Of a stretch of DNA of 64,000 bases, positions 32,696-42,010 are shown in pieces. The stretch comes from an uncultured Candidatus Saccharibacteria bacterium (GTDB taxonomy: Bacteria; Patescibacteriota; Saccharimonadia; Saccharimonadales; Saccharimonadaceae), in the NCBI GenBank assembly GCA_937898545.1, contig CALEJV010000005.1:62001-126000 (forward strand). Reading direction: 5' to 3'. Numbering within the stretch: the stretch's first letter is position 1; each line of letters opens with the position of its first letter. The notes beneath the pieces are model-generated. The model did no database searches. It saw only the letters and a program-made list of their open reading frames with translations, and was not told where the DNA came from. The position numbers and the translations under genes were made by a program.

Positions 32696-35506
32696 CTAAA
32701 CTGCCTGCGAGAGATCGTACACGGTATATTGCGTGCCACCGTAGTCAACCTTGGTGCCAGCACTTGCCGCCCAGGTAGTGATAGCAGAGTTGCCACCTGG
32801 CCCACCATGATGATGGGTGGTTTGCGTTTGGGTTGATGAGGATTGTGCAGTCGATGTAACCGATGAATTCGTTCCCGCCTGCGTCGGTTGCTGCCCGCCA
32901 TGCCCACCTGGCTCATGCTGACTCACTACGTAGTAGCGCACACTGCCCTGACGTACCAGTTGTTTGAACTGCTCGAGCGTGAGCGTGCTATCGCTGCCGT
33001 TAAAGCCACCGACCGCCATCACCGCCTTACCTGTGGAGAGCTGGATTGGTGCCGATTCATTGGCGCTGTTGACTGCCGCAAGCCATGTTGCATTCTGCTG
33101 GTGCGCCACAAGGTACGAGACAAGAGCGGCTTCTGCCTGGGCTGATTCGTTATTCGTGCCGCTCATTGCCGTCGCACCCGGCCCCGCTGTAGGAATGCTT
33201 CCACTATGCGCCGTCGCTATTGTGCTCAAGCTAAAGGCTACTGGTGCAGCCATACCGGCCAGCACAGCCATAGCAAGAGCCGTCCGCACATACCACCGAG
33301 GGAGTGTTACCAGTGGCACAAGCGTCATCACAGCCGCTGCTCCACCAGTGATAATGACAAGCCAGGTAAGCCACGGCCAGGTATTGCTATAGCCAAGCAT
33401 AATGACACCAATGATCGTCGTGAGCAGTATTGTCAGTGGCATAAGCCAGGCCAGCTTCGTGCGCCGCGTGTAAGCTTGCCACAGATACGGCGCGCCGATC
33501 CCTACCAGAGCAGCAACACTCGGTGCCATCGCCACGACGTAGTATGGATGGATCGTCCCGCTCGTCATACTAAAGATAATGACATGAATGAGCAGCCAGC
33601 CCAGCCACAGCAGCACACCAACACGCTCTTTGTTGTGCCGTGGTGCGCGGCGCAGCAGCCATAGTACGAGCCCGCCACCGATCACGGCTACCACAAGCAA
33701 CCAGGCAATATTAGGGCCAAAACTTTCGTTAAAGATACGCAGCACCCCTGTCTCGCCGCCAAAACCAACACCTCCTGGGCCACCACCATGGCCACCCATA
33801 CCACCACCGGCTGGTGGCGTCATGGATGCTGCCTGCGTCGCCGTATGACCAGCTGACTGTGCAGCAGATTGGGTTGCGGTTGCCGCCGCTTGGCCCATCT
33901 GCGCTACCCCACCACCTGGCGCTTTGCCAGGGCCACCGCCACTACCCAGCAAGCGCCCAAAGCCATTGTAGCCAAAAATCAAACTCCAAATGTTATTATC
34001 ATTGGTACTGCCCACCCACGGGCGATGAGCCGCTGGAGTAAGCCACACAAGCACGCTCCACCAGAAGGTCGAGACGGCTGTTACCACACCGGCCACGCCA
34101 AGATGCCAGAGGCGCGTCACGAGCTTTGGTCGGGCGCACACTAGATAGAGCAGTACCATCACTGGTAGTACCAGTAGCCCCTGCAGCATTTTTGTATTAA
34201 AGGCCAGGCCCGTAAAGAGCCCCGCAAGGCTCAGCCACAGCACTGGCTTCTTATTTTCAAAGGCGCGGAGGAAGGCGTAGGCACTGGCCGTCAAGAAGAG
34301 CGTCAAGAAACTATCGGGGTTATTAAAGCGAAACATCAAGGCAGCTGCTGGCGTCAGTGCCATCACCACACCAGCGATGAGCCCTGCCTTGGCACCATAC
34401 CACCGCTTAACTGCTGCATAGACAAGTATAACTGTCGCGACCCCCGCAAGCGCATGCGGCATGAGCATGCTCCACGACGAGAATCCAAAGAGCCGACCAC
34501 TCAGCCCCATGATCATCATACTGATAGGCGGTTTATCGACACTAACGAAGTTCGCTGCATCAAGGCTGCCAAACAGCCAGGCCGTCCAGTTTGTACTCGC
34601 TGCCTGAGCAGCGGCAGCATAATAGCTATTGGCCATGCCATTGATGGTCAAATTCCAGAGGTAGAGCACACTCGTTAGTAGCAAAAGTCCAGCCACAGCT
34701 GCTAGCTCACCAAAGCTCGTCTTGCCGTATTCGCGCCGCACCCGCGAAAGACCCTTTAGATCATCTGTTGCGGTCTTGATGATATGAACACGCGAGTCGG
34801 TGTCTTCGACCCACTCAACTGGCTCCTCGTGGATGGTATAGCCAGCGTACTCTGCCTTGACGAGCAGCTCGGTATCAAAGAACCAACCAGTATCCTTGAT
34901 GCGAGGCAGAATTTTGCGTGCCGCATCGCGCCGAATCGCCTTGAAACCGCACTGAGCATCAACAAATTTTGTCTTCATCGTCTGGCGAATAATCCAGTTG
35001 TAACAGCGCGAGATAGTGTCGCGCTTGAAGCCGCGGGTTGTACGCGACTGCTTCATCAGGCGCGAGCCCGTCGCTACAGCCGCCTCACCCATAATCAGCG
35101 GAGTGATCATTGGTACGAAGCTGTCTAAGTTGGTAGAGAGGTCGATATCCATATAGGTCAGAATATCGGCCGAGCTCTGTAGCCAAGCTTGCTTGAGAGC
35201 CCGGCCACGGCCTTTCTCGGTAAGCTGGATGAGCTGCACCTCGGGGTAGCGTACCGCCAATTGGCGCGCTGCCTCCGCTGTGCCGTCCGTGCTGCCATTG
35301 TCGGCAATAATGATGCGCCAGCGATGCGGCACATGCTGTGATAAATACGCGTGCAACATGCTCACCGAGCGCGCAATAACATGCGCCTCATTAAGCACTG
35401 GCAGCACAATATCGATACTAAGCGTCCGCGGATTAAGCGCACGCAGCACCGGCGCAGCGGGCGTCTCTACCACTGCGGCTGATTGGGTCATGGTTGCTGT
35501 TTTCAT
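32696..35506 (-). CDS. GT2 polyprenyl-phosphate glycosyltransferase fused to a GT-C membrane glycosyltransferase
   Basis: The 936-aa protein joins two enzymes. Residues about 30-255 are a GT2 domain like dolichyl/undecaprenyl-phosphate sugar synthases (IVLPVLNEAHVIARSV, IIADNGSTDGT, the YMDIDLST metal motif, DAQCGFKAIRRDAA). Residues about 270-930 are a multi-pass ArnT/PMT-like transferase (first loop DAANFVSVDKPPISMM with the catalytic Asp; about 11 helices) interrupted by a Gly-rich low-complexity insert near 560-620. It would make a lipid-linked sugar and pass it to a cell-surface acceptor. In Bacillus the corresponding pair (YkcC, YkcB) are separate proteins. Leaderless-type start; CACAAT ends seven bases upstream. 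Confidence 0.88.
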   Translation of the reverse strand: MKTATMTQSAAVVETPAAPVLRALNPRTLSIDIVLPVLNEAHVIARSVSMLHAYLSQHVPHRWRIIIADNGSTDGTAEAARQLAVRYPEVQLIQLTEKGRGRALKQAWLQSSADILTYMDIDLSTNLDSFVPMITPLIMGEAAVATGSRLMKQSRTTRGFKRDTISRCYNWIIRQTMKTKFVDAQCGFKAIRRDAARKILPRIKDTGWFFDTELLVKAEYAGYTIHEEPVEWVEDTDSRVHIIKTATDDLKGLSRVRREYGKTSFGELAAVAGLLLLTSVLYLWNLTINGMANSYYAAAAQAASTNWTAWLFGSLDAANFVSVDKPPISMMIMGLSGRLFGFSSWSMLMPHALAGVATVILVYAAVKRWYGAKAGLIAGVVMALTPAAALMFRFNNPDSFLTLFLTASAYAFLRAFENKKPVLWLSLAGLFTGLAFNTKMLQGLLVLPVMVLLYLVCARPKLVTRLWHLGVAGVVTAVSTFWWSVLVWLTPAAHRPWVGSTNDNNIWSLIFGYNGFGRLLGSGGGPGKAPGGGVAQMGQAAATATQSAAQSAGHTATQAASMTPPAGGGMGGHGGGPGGVGFGGETGVLRIFNESFGPNIAWLLVVAVIGGGLVLWLLRRAPRHNKERVGVLLWLGWLLIHVIIFSMTSGTIHPYYVVAMAPSVAALVGIGAPYLWQAYTRRTKLAWLMPLTILLTTIIGVIMLGYSNTWPWLTWLVIITGGAAAVMTLVPLVTLPRWYVRTALAMAVLAGMAAPVAFSLSTIATAHSGSIPTAGPGATAMSGTNNESAQAEAALVSYLVAHQQNATWLAAVNSANESAPIQLSTGKAVMAVGGFNGSDSTLTLEQFKQLVRQGSVRYYVVSQHEPGGHGGQQPTQAGTNSSVTSTAQSSSTQTQTTHHHGGPGGNSAITTWAASAGTKVDYGGTQYTVYDLSQAV

Positions 35507-35644
35507 GTGTGGTATTGTGCAGGAGAGAGATGAAAGCTAGCTTAAAGAGACCCCTGCAGAAGCGACGTGCGCGTATCAGCCCATTTATTATTTCTCGCTG
35601 TCTTATTCTTTCTCTAGGAAATTATAAAAGCTAGTATGCTGCCT

Positions 35645-36062
35645 ACGTATCAATATTGAGAAAGTAGCCCAAACCATCTAGCCTACCACCGAGTGAATGG
35701 CCAGTGAAGCTCTTGGTGCCTACATGAACCACCACCAACTTTCTTGATCGTCTTAGTGTAGAAGGTGTAGGCATCGTGGAATTGGTTCAGCCCATCCTAC
35801 ACAAAACATTCCCACTCGGTGCAATCGCAAGATCCGACTCAATATTTTTCATCGCTTCCCAGATATTTTTATCAATATCTGTCCCGCGGTAGGCAAAGAC
35901 AATGTCCTTGGTGGCTGGATCTTGCACAGCAATAGCCGACATACCAGATGAAGTGGTTGTGGCGTTAATGAGGTGCCAGGATGCGAGGGAGGAGAGGGGT
36001 CTACGCTCAAGGCGATTGGTTTTTAGGTACTTCCTTCATGATTTCTTTTAAAGATTTATTGA
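35645..36062 (-). pseudogene. Decayed lipase-like (class 3/Mbeg1-like) gene
   Basis: In three frames the minus strand carries pieces of one alpha/beta hydrolase: VNKSLKEIMKEV right after the neighbouring stop, then SLASWHLINATTTSSGMSA running to DIVFAYRGTDIDKNIW and IESDLAIAPSG, then FHDAYTFYTKTIKKVGG, then KSFTGHSLGGRLDG with the lipase nucleophile motif. Frameshifts and stops separate the pieces, so no product is expected. It is the longest of three similar remnants, each downstream of a membrane-protein paralogue. Confidence 0.75.
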
Positions 36063-36824
36063 CTATATCCTTCCCTTACTCTTTTTAAAGCAATCCTTGG
36101 AAGTTTCTTGCGCCATTTTCTCGCTTATACCTCCATACTCCTGACAAATATATTGCACATCTTCAGTTCTACTATTTACAACATATCTCACAGCATAACT
36201 TTTCGGGTTTTTTGATTGGACATACTCCATAAGTTTTCTTACGTTTTGGACATCTTCTTCTTTTACCTGGTCCCCTACTACAACAATAGATACTTCATAT
36301 ATAATATGGTCCCCATACTTTCGCAACGTCTCAGCAAAAGCTGGCGTGCCCTGTATCTCATCAGCTACGTCAGGAGTAATTGTAATATCTGGCACATATT
36401 TTACTGCAGGTATAGACAACTTTTTAACCATCTTGGTAAGATCTTTTTCTTCCTGCTCATTGTAAAGTGCCGAGAGATAGTTATCGCGGTAAAGCCGGTG
36501 ATCTTTCTCTAAAACGCGAAAGGTGTAAGAGCTACCCTCTCTATGTGCATCTGCAACTTTGCCACCCCTTCTTGCAAATCCTCCTCCTTCAATTCGATAG
36601 TTCTTAATAATAAAGTGCTGGTGATATTTCTTCTCTAGATAGGCGCGCATTTCAGTCTGAGCTTGATGAGCCTCTATAAGATACTTAATATGAAATATAC
36701 CGATTAATACACCAGTTAATAGAAGTATGACGCATGTCGGAATAATGATAACGCGGAGGATACCACGAAAGAGGATGGTGCGAAAGCTTAGCCTATTATT
36801 CTCGTCTGGTTTTTTCTTGTGCAT
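36063..36824 (-). CDS. Signal-anchored membrane protein, array paralogue 4
   Basis: A 253-aa member of the four-gene family. A conserved cytoplasmic/anchor block (LSFRTILFRGILRVIIIPT, then a membrane helix to about residue 46) precedes an external domain starting MRAYLEKKYHQHFIIKNYRI and ending with two Cys (YICQEYGG, SKDCFKK). ATG 36824 is preferred over the GTG at 36839 by alignment with the other copies (M-x-K-K-x). It follows paralogue 3 by 18 bases and is followed directly by the longest lipase remnant. Immunity or chaperone function is inference. Confidence 0.75.
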   Translation of the reverse strand: MHKKKPDENNRLSFRTILFRGILRVIIIPTCVILLLTGVLIGIFHIKYLIEAHQAQTEMRAYLEKKYHQHFIIKNYRIEGGGFARRGGKVADAHREGSSYTFRVLEKDHRLYRDNYLSALYNEQEEKDLTKMVKKLSIPAVKYVPDITITPDVADEIQGTPAFAETLRKYGDHIIYEVSIVVVGDQVKEEDVQNVRKLMEYVQSKNPKSYAVRYVVNSRTEDVQYICQEYGGISEKMAQETSKDCFKKSKGRI

Positions 36825-36842
36825 GTTTTCTGTCCTCACCCC

Positions 36843-37583
36843 TTATTTTCTGAAGCATTCATTGGCTTGTTTTTCATCTAATAGACGCGTACCTTCTACC
36901 TGTATATTACACACTATGTCTGTGTCCATCTTCGTATCATGTATGCCGTAATGTATAATACGGTAGCCAACTTTTTGCTGATTGATATATCTAATAAGGC
37001 TCATGAGATAGTACCGATCCCGATTATCGACAGCCAATTGATTTGTATTACGATTAACACTTATTATGTAGTGAATATCTTTTCCATAAGACGCTATCGC
37101 TTCTTCGTATGTTTTAGGTGTACCGCTCAGCGACTGTGCTGTATTGTCTGCAAGACTGACAGTGATGTCGGTCTGCGCCCACGAGTTATTTATGATATGA
37201 TCCTTTATTAACTTATCATTCTGAGAGCGGGACCATATTACACCTGGATAGTTATCTTGATTGCCATTCGATGAGGTGTTTACAGAAAATCGTATATGAG
37301 GATCTCGTATAGGGTAAGCATTGGCAGCTAGTACTCCCTCTACGCCAAGACCACTGCTCTTCCGCTCTGGTTTCTCAACGATGAATTCCTCATTATATTT
37401 GTTTTGTAAATAAGTTTTCATTGTTGCTTGAGCTTGATTCGCCTCAATATCGGCCTTGAGATAGAATCCACCAACAAGAAGAAACATAACAGCTGTTGGA
37501 ATAATGATGACATAGAGAATACCACGGAGAAGAATGGTACGAAAGCTTAGTTTGGTGTTATTATTTAGTTCCTTCTTGGACAT
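36843..37583 (-). CDS. Signal-anchored membrane protein, array paralogue 3
   Basis: A 246-aa paralogue with the shared anchor (LSFRTILLRGILYVIIIPT) and external domain opening MKTYLQNKYNEEFIVEKPER. The middle (SRSQNDKLIKDHIINNSW, DITVSLADNTAQSLSG) and end (DIVCNIQVEGTRLLDE, then a Cys) follow the family pattern. ATG 37583 has GGGAG upstream; an in-frame TTG at 37601 is unlikely. TACAAT at 37625-37630 is its -10 box. No lipase remnant separates it from paralogue 4. Confidence 0.75.
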   Translation of the reverse strand: MSKKELNNNTKLSFRTILLRGILYVIIIPTAVMFLLVGGFYLKADIEANQAQATMKTYLQNKYNEEFIVEKPERKSSGLGVEGVLAANAYPIRDPHIRFSVNTSSNGNQDNYPGVIWSRSQNDKLIKDHIINNSWAQTDITVSLADNTAQSLSGTPKTYEEAIASYGKDIHYIISVNRNTNQLAVDNRDRYYLMSLIRYINQQKVGYRIIHYGIHDTKMDTDIVCNIQVEGTRLLDEKQANECFRK

Positions 37584-37639
37584 ATTCTCTTCTCCCAACA
37601 ACTCCTATTTTTGGCTACGCGACTATTGTAGCACAAATA

Positions 37640-37877
37640 CAGAACATTGAGTTATTCTTCTTATTCTGCAAGTTGTAGCGTTGATGAGTTGTCGGGATGC
37701 AAGGGAGGAGAAGAGCTTGCGTTCGGGAGAAAGTAGATCCATCGCTGTGGCGATAATTGTCAATTTTTCCCTGTTTTATGAGCGCCTCAACGGCGGCTTC
37801 TCGCTACTAGAGGCAAAACTACTTAGGGATTTACTGTAAGATAATATGCTTAATGCCAAGTACTGTTCTATTTTCAT
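37640..37877 (-). pseudogene. Decayed N-terminus of a lipase-like gene
   Basis: It starts ATGA-overlapped with paralogue 2: MKIEQYLALSILSYSKSL, stops after 33 codons, continues in a second frame as REAAVEALIKQGKIDNYRHS and in a third as LSPERKLFSSLASRQLINATT, matching SSLASWHLINATT of the remnant at 35645-36062. Frameshifted and truncated. Confidence 0.7.
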
Positions 37878-38626
37878 AGCTTTTCTCCCTTCATTTCTAT
37901 ATATTTCCTTACATCCTGCGGTGAGTGTATACCACGTATACTCGTTTCTTCGACTAGTGCAACATATACCGCGGGGTTCTCATAATTAATGGATAGCGAC
38001 ACACCAAGCTCTCGCAGCTTGACGATTATCTGGTATATCTGTGCGGCTACATCATTATGAACAACCCTACTCTTTATACGCACAGCGACATGTATATCTT
38101 TACCAAATCGCTGAAAGGCATCACGATACAATGGTATCTCTTTTCCTATCCTTTGGTTCACTGCAGGTATACTGTAAACTTCTATTGATGCGAGTGATGT
38201 GTCGGCACCAAATACGTTTTGTATCATAGGATCAATATCCTTTTTGAGGTGTTTTGCCCATATCATATCGGGGTATCCATCCCAATAGTTATTACTGTAT
38301 GGGCTATCCCCAGGAAAACCCTTCACCATAAATCGAATCGTGTGGTCACTTTTAGCATACGCATCAGCCTTAGCAACACCATCTACTCCAAGGCCAGCTC
38401 CCTCGATTCGATAATTCTCTACTATAAATTCTTGGCCATACTTACGTTTGAGGTATGACTGCATATGTGATTGAGCAATATGATCATCAATGGTAGATTT
38501 TGTGTAAAATATACCAAATATTACCAACATGATAACTGTTGGAATGATAATCACATAGAGAACACCACGGAAGAGGATGGTACGAAAGCCTAATTTGGTG
38601 TTATCGCTTGGTTCTTTCTTGTGCAT
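37874..38626 (-). CDS. Signal-anchored membrane protein, array paralogue 2
   Basis: A 250-aa paralogue: anchor LGFRTILFRGVLYVIIIPT plus membrane helix to about residue 38, then an external domain beginning MQSYLKRKYGQEFIVENYRI with RFMVKGFPGDSPYSNNYWDG and a C-terminal NPAVYVALVEETS strand. Its promoter and leader (an AAGAAT -10 box at 38662-38667, and GGGGAGGGTAGAAAAC before the ATG) closely match those of paralogue 1. Its TGA overlaps the ATG of a lipase remnant. Confidence 0.75.
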   Translation of the reverse strand: MHKKEPSDNTKLGFRTILFRGVLYVIIIPTVIMLVIFGIFYTKSTIDDHIAQSHMQSYLKRKYGQEFIVENYRIEGAGLGVDGVAKADAYAKSDHTIRFMVKGFPGDSPYSNNYWDGYPDMIWAKHLKKDIDPMIQNVFGADTSLASIEVYSIPAVNQRIGKEIPLYRDAFQRFGKDIHVAVRIKSRVVHNDVAAQIYQIIVKLRELGVSLSINYENPAVYVALVEETSIRGIHSPQDVRKYIEMKGEKL

Positions 38627-38684
38627 GTTTTCTACCCTCCCCTACTTTCTACTCTGTGACTATTCTTACATTAATATAGAACTT

Positions 38685-38888
38685 TCAGGTTGTTCCTCTT
38701 CTGAAAGTTGTTAATTGATGAAGCGCCATGAGGAGAGAAGATTTAAGTTCAAGCAAATCAGTTCTTGCGATCAAGTAAGAGACAATTTCTTTAAGGGTTT
38801 GTTTTGACACATCATCTAACAAACTATTTGGTGTTACTTGATAAGCAAGCGATGACAATGCAAGATACTGTTCAGTTTTCAAATTCAT
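38685..38888 (-). pseudogene. Decayed N-terminus of a lipase-like gene (67-codon open frame)
   Basis: The frame opens MNLKTEQYLALSSLAYQVTP and contains DVSKQTLKEIVSYLIART, matching the other remnants (KIEQYLALS; VNKSLKEIMKEV). Shifting frame near its end gives LNLLSSWRFIN, the equivalent of LSSLASWHLIN. It begins ATGA-overlapped with paralogue 1. It may still be translated as a 67-aa peptide but is a fragment. Confidence 0.65.
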
Positions 38889-39640
38889 TTTTTCTCCTTA
38901 ACTATTTCTTTATCATATATATGAATATCTTGGTTTTTGTGAAGTATTTTTGCTATTTCATCTTCTAAGAGCACTATGACGTGTTTAGTACCATTTTCGT
39001 ACCATCGGTATATCAGTTTAGTCTCAGCCGGAACATCCTTAATAATCTGCAACAACTGCTTGACTCGCTCATAGTGCATCAACGAAGAAGCATCGTTTTG
39101 CGCAGTTACTTCTAGCTTATAGAGTATACTTTGGCTATGCTTATGCGCCACCTCTTGAAATAATGGCAAAGCCTTAGTGTCTGTAACAGCATTGCCAATT
39201 TCGCCCGTTGCTATATCCACCGTAGACGTGTACGATCCAGCCATTATTCTATCGACCATCGGTTTTATTCTTGCCATTTCTTGCATGCTCCATAGTGTAT
39301 CTACATAATCATCCCATGGGTCTGAAAGTGACATCATCACCTTAAAGGGAAGTTTTTTGTTCGCCACAGGATAAGCTACCGCCTCGAACCACCCCCGCAC
39401 CGCGAGCCCACTTCCGTTTCGTATTGGTTTCTCGACAACAAATTCTTCTTTATACTTGTTACGTAAGTACGTCCTCATTGTCGCTTGAGCTTGGCCAGCC
39501 TCGATATCTAACTTAAGATAAAAACCACCAACGAGGAGAAGCATAATGGTTGTTGGAATAATGATGACATAGAGGATACCACGGAAGATGATGGTGCGAA
39601 GGCTTAGTGTGCCGTTGTCACTTAGTTTCTTTTTGCGCAT
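38885..39640 (-). CDS. Signal-anchored membrane protein, array paralogue 1
   Basis: A 251-aa paralogue: anchor LSLRTIIFRGILYVIIIPT, membrane helix, then external domain opening MRTYLRNKYKEEFVVEKPIR, with WDDYVDTLWSMQEMARIKPM and a final Lys-rich end. ATG 39640 is set by alignment and by GGTGAGGG upstream; a GTG at 39655 is in frame. TAGAAT at 39680-39685 is its -10 box. First gene of the array in transcription order. The family resembles membrane-anchored, outward-facing immunity proteins in size and topology; that is inference. Confidence 0.75.
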   Translation of the reverse strand: MRKKKLSDNGTLSLRTIIFRGILYVIIIPTTIMLLLVGGFYLKLDIEAGQAQATMRTYLRNKYKEEFVVEKPIRNGSGLAVRGWFEAVAYPVANKKLPFKVMMSLSDPWDDYVDTLWSMQEMARIKPMVDRIMAGSYTSTVDIATGEIGNAVTDTKALPLFQEVAHKHSQSILYKLEVTAQNDASSLMHYERVKQLLQIIKDVPAETKLIYRWYENGTKHVIVLLEDEIAKILHKNQDIHIYDKEIVKEKK

Positions 39641-39788
39641 ATTTTCTACCCTCACCCCCCTACTTTCTACTCAGTGACTATTCTAGCACGAATATAGAAC
39701 TTCTGATTTCCCTTTTATAAGCTATATCTGTCTAAATACCACATCGATAAACAATCTCCATCCTGCTCCTCATTCCTTATCAATCACC

Positions 39789-40388
39789 TCAACCATTAGT
39801 TTGCTTTTTCAATACCTGGTTTACTATCCCAGACTTATGTCTCTTCATGTTATCGCCCCCTTCTAAGGCCATCCAACCTGCTGCTACGGATGCTGCCACA
39901 GATAGCTCATTGTTCATGAGCATACCTCGTAACTCGTCAGGTGTTACATGCATTACCTCAATATCCTCAGTATCATCAAGGTGTTGCCTATGCTTTATAG
40001 TGACATTATCAGCAAAGACGATCGCTATCTTGACACGGCTATTCGTAGGGTCCTCAAAAAATGTAGGTCCCTCTACAAAGAGACTGGAGGCACCTCCAGT
40101 CTCTTCATATAATTCCCTTTTTGCAGCAATTAAAGCAGATTCACCCGCATCGATCTTACCCGCAGGAAATTCTATAACACTTTGCTGCGCTCCGTGTTTA
40201 TACTGACGCACCAGTAAAAATTTGCCTTCATGAGTGCGTGGAACAATCAAAACGGCGTTCATACCCTCTCGCACGTAATAATCATCGAGGACTTTGCCCG
40301 ACGGGAGCCTGACGGTTTCAATATTGAGCTTGTACCACGGTGAGTCGACTAACTTCTTTTGACTTATAACGTTCCATTCTTGATTCAT
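39789..40388 (-). CDS. ADP-ribose pyrophosphatase-like Nudix hydrolase
   Basis: A 199-aa Nudix hydrolase with the ADPRase layout: an N-terminal strand domain (VISQKKLVDSPWYKLNIETV), the complete box GKIDAGESALIAAKRELYEETGG (Gx5Ex7REUxEExG), and EDPTNSRVKIAIVFADNV. It likely hydrolyses ADP-ribose or a related nucleoside diphosphate sugar. The frame is open to 40520, but TACAAT ends exactly six bases before the ATG at 40388, so that start is chosen. Confidence 0.88.
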   Translation of the reverse strand: MNQEWNVISQKKLVDSPWYKLNIETVRLPSGKVLDDYYVREGMNAVLIVPRTHEGKFLLVRQYKHGAQQSVIEFPAGKIDAGESALIAAKRELYEETGGASSLFVEGPTFFEDPTNSRVKIAIVFADNVTIKHRQHLDDTEDIEVMHVTPDELRGMLMNNELSVAASVAAGWMALEGGDNMKRHKSGIVNQVLKKQTNG

Positions 40389-40608
40389 AGTATTATTGTA
40401 GTGTATCTTCAGATCTAGCACTACCATCAACTGTAGCATAAGTAGTATAAGCGATGTCATACATTCATGTATAAACAAGACATCTGCGCCCTCGCGGTTC
40501 CCTTTCACATTATGATACACCGTACATCATAGGACTCCAGCGGCACACGACAAGTGAGCTCAGACGTGTTAGTTTTTATCTCTTCTCGTATGTAGTAAAA
40601 TACTATAC

Positions 40609-41844
40609 ATGAATACTCAAGCGCACCACGTTATTACCGACGAACACTTGATCGATGAGGCGCTATCTCGCTCAGTTGCCGAAATTCTTCCGAGCAAAGA
40701 TAGCCTCAAAAAGGAGCTACAAAGTGGCCGCCGCCTCACATTCTATCTTGGTATTGACCCAACTGCGAACTATGTTCACCTTGGGCATTCGACAAATTAT
40801 CTGATGCTCGAACGATTCCACACTCTTGGCCACCGGATTATTGTGCTAATTGGCGACTTTACCGCCATGATCGGTGATCCGAGCGATAAAACTTCGATGC
40901 GTGTGCAGCTAACACGTGAACAAGTGCTGGAGAACCTGCAGACATTTAAGGCGCAAATTGGCAAGATTCTAGACTTTAACGATATTGACAACCCGATAGA
41001 ATTCCAGTTTAATTCGGAGTGGCTCTCCAAACTAACATTTGAAGATTCTGTGGAGCTTGCCTCCAACTTTACCGTGCAGCAGATGCTCGAGCGCGATGCA
41101 TTCAAAAAGCGAGTCGCTGCCGAGAAGCCACTCTTCGTCCATGAGTTCTTCTATCCGCTGATGCAGGGCTACGATTCTGTGGCAATGGATGTTGATGTAG
41201 AGATTGGTGGCACCGACCAAACATTCAATATGCTGGCTGGCCGTACATTGCTCAAGCGCTACAAGCAAAAAGAAAAGTTTGTCATGACAACTACACTGCT
41301 CGAAAACCCAGAAACTGGCGAAAAATTAATGAGCAAAAGCCTTGGCACCGGTGTGGGTCTCGATCTGAATGCCAAAGATATGTTCTTTAAAATCATGCAG
41401 CTGGCGGATGCGGGTATCTACCAGTGTTTTGTAGATTGTACGCGCCTGCCTATGAGTGAGATTGCTATAATTAAAAATCGGCTCAACGACGGAGAAAACC
41501 CACGCGACATCAAAAAGGATCTTGCCCGAGAGATAGTGTCAATGTACCACGGAGCGAGCGCCGCCGTTGATGCCGAGCGGCAATGGGTCTCTGAGGTGAG
41601 TCAGAAGAATCTTGCCAAGGATATTGACGTCATTCAGGTAGATGCCCATGAGTCAATTATCGATATCATTGTTCGACTGGGCATCACAAAAAGTCGCGGC
41701 GAGGCCAGACGGCTCATCAAGCAAAATGCCGTGAAGATCAATGACTCCAAAATTTCCAGCGAAGATACACCACTTACTAACGGTGACATTTTGCGTATTG
41801 GTAAGAAACACACCTTCAAGGTAGTTTTACGCTCATATCAATGA
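40609..41844 (+). CDS. tyrS: Tyrosyl-tRNA synthetase
   Basis: A 411-aa class I synthetase. HIGH-like YVHLGHSTNYL (residues about 56-66), Tyr-binding GGTDQTFNMLAGR, KMSKS-like EKLMSKSLGTG, and a C-terminal S4 RNA-binding domain (SRGEARRLIKQNAVKINDSKI) are all present. It belongs to the longer TyrZ-like bacterial branch. TAAAAT ends seven bases before the ATG. Monocistronic. Confidence 0.95.
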   Translation: MNTQAHHVITDEHLIDEALSRSVAEILPSKDSLKKELQSGRRLTFYLGIDPTANYVHLGHSTNYLMLERFHTLGHRIIVLIGDFTAMIGDPSDKTSMRVQLTREQVLENLQTFKAQIGKILDFNDIDNPIEFQFNSEWLSKLTFEDSVELASNFTVQQMLERDAFKKRVAAEKPLFVHEFFYPLMQGYDSVAMDVDVEIGGTDQTFNMLAGRTLLKRYKQKEKFVMTTTLLENPETGEKLMSKSLGTGVGLDLNAKDMFFKIMQLADAGIYQCFVDCTRLPMSEIAIIKNRLNDGENPRDIKKDLAREIVSMYHGASAAVDAERQWVSEVSQKNLAKDIDVIQVDAHESIIDIIVRLGITKSRGEARRLIKQNAVKINDSKISSEDTPLTNGDILRIGKKHTFKVVLRSYQ

Positions 41845-42010
41845 TGCATTATTGCATAAAACTGGTGTTATACACCTGCTGTAGAAAAAACATTCATCTG
41901 CTATCTTCTGGAGAATTACATGTGTTTGATGCATGTTAATACGCTACTCTAAAATTAGACGCGTATAAGTACTTTCGTCGCAACCAACTCAGCATCCATC
42001 AACCAGTCAG

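Larger units (their letters stand above)
36731..39608 (-). repeat. Four dispersed copies of a roughly 60-bp anchor-coding segment
   Basis: Near-identical DNA encoding the LSFRTILFRGILYVIIIPT anchor lies at about 36731-36790, 37494-37553, 38537-38596 and 39549-39608. Bases such as TTGGAATAATGATGACATAG recur with a few changes, while the downstream coding sequence has diverged. This gives homologous ends for recombination between copies. Confidence 0.7.
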
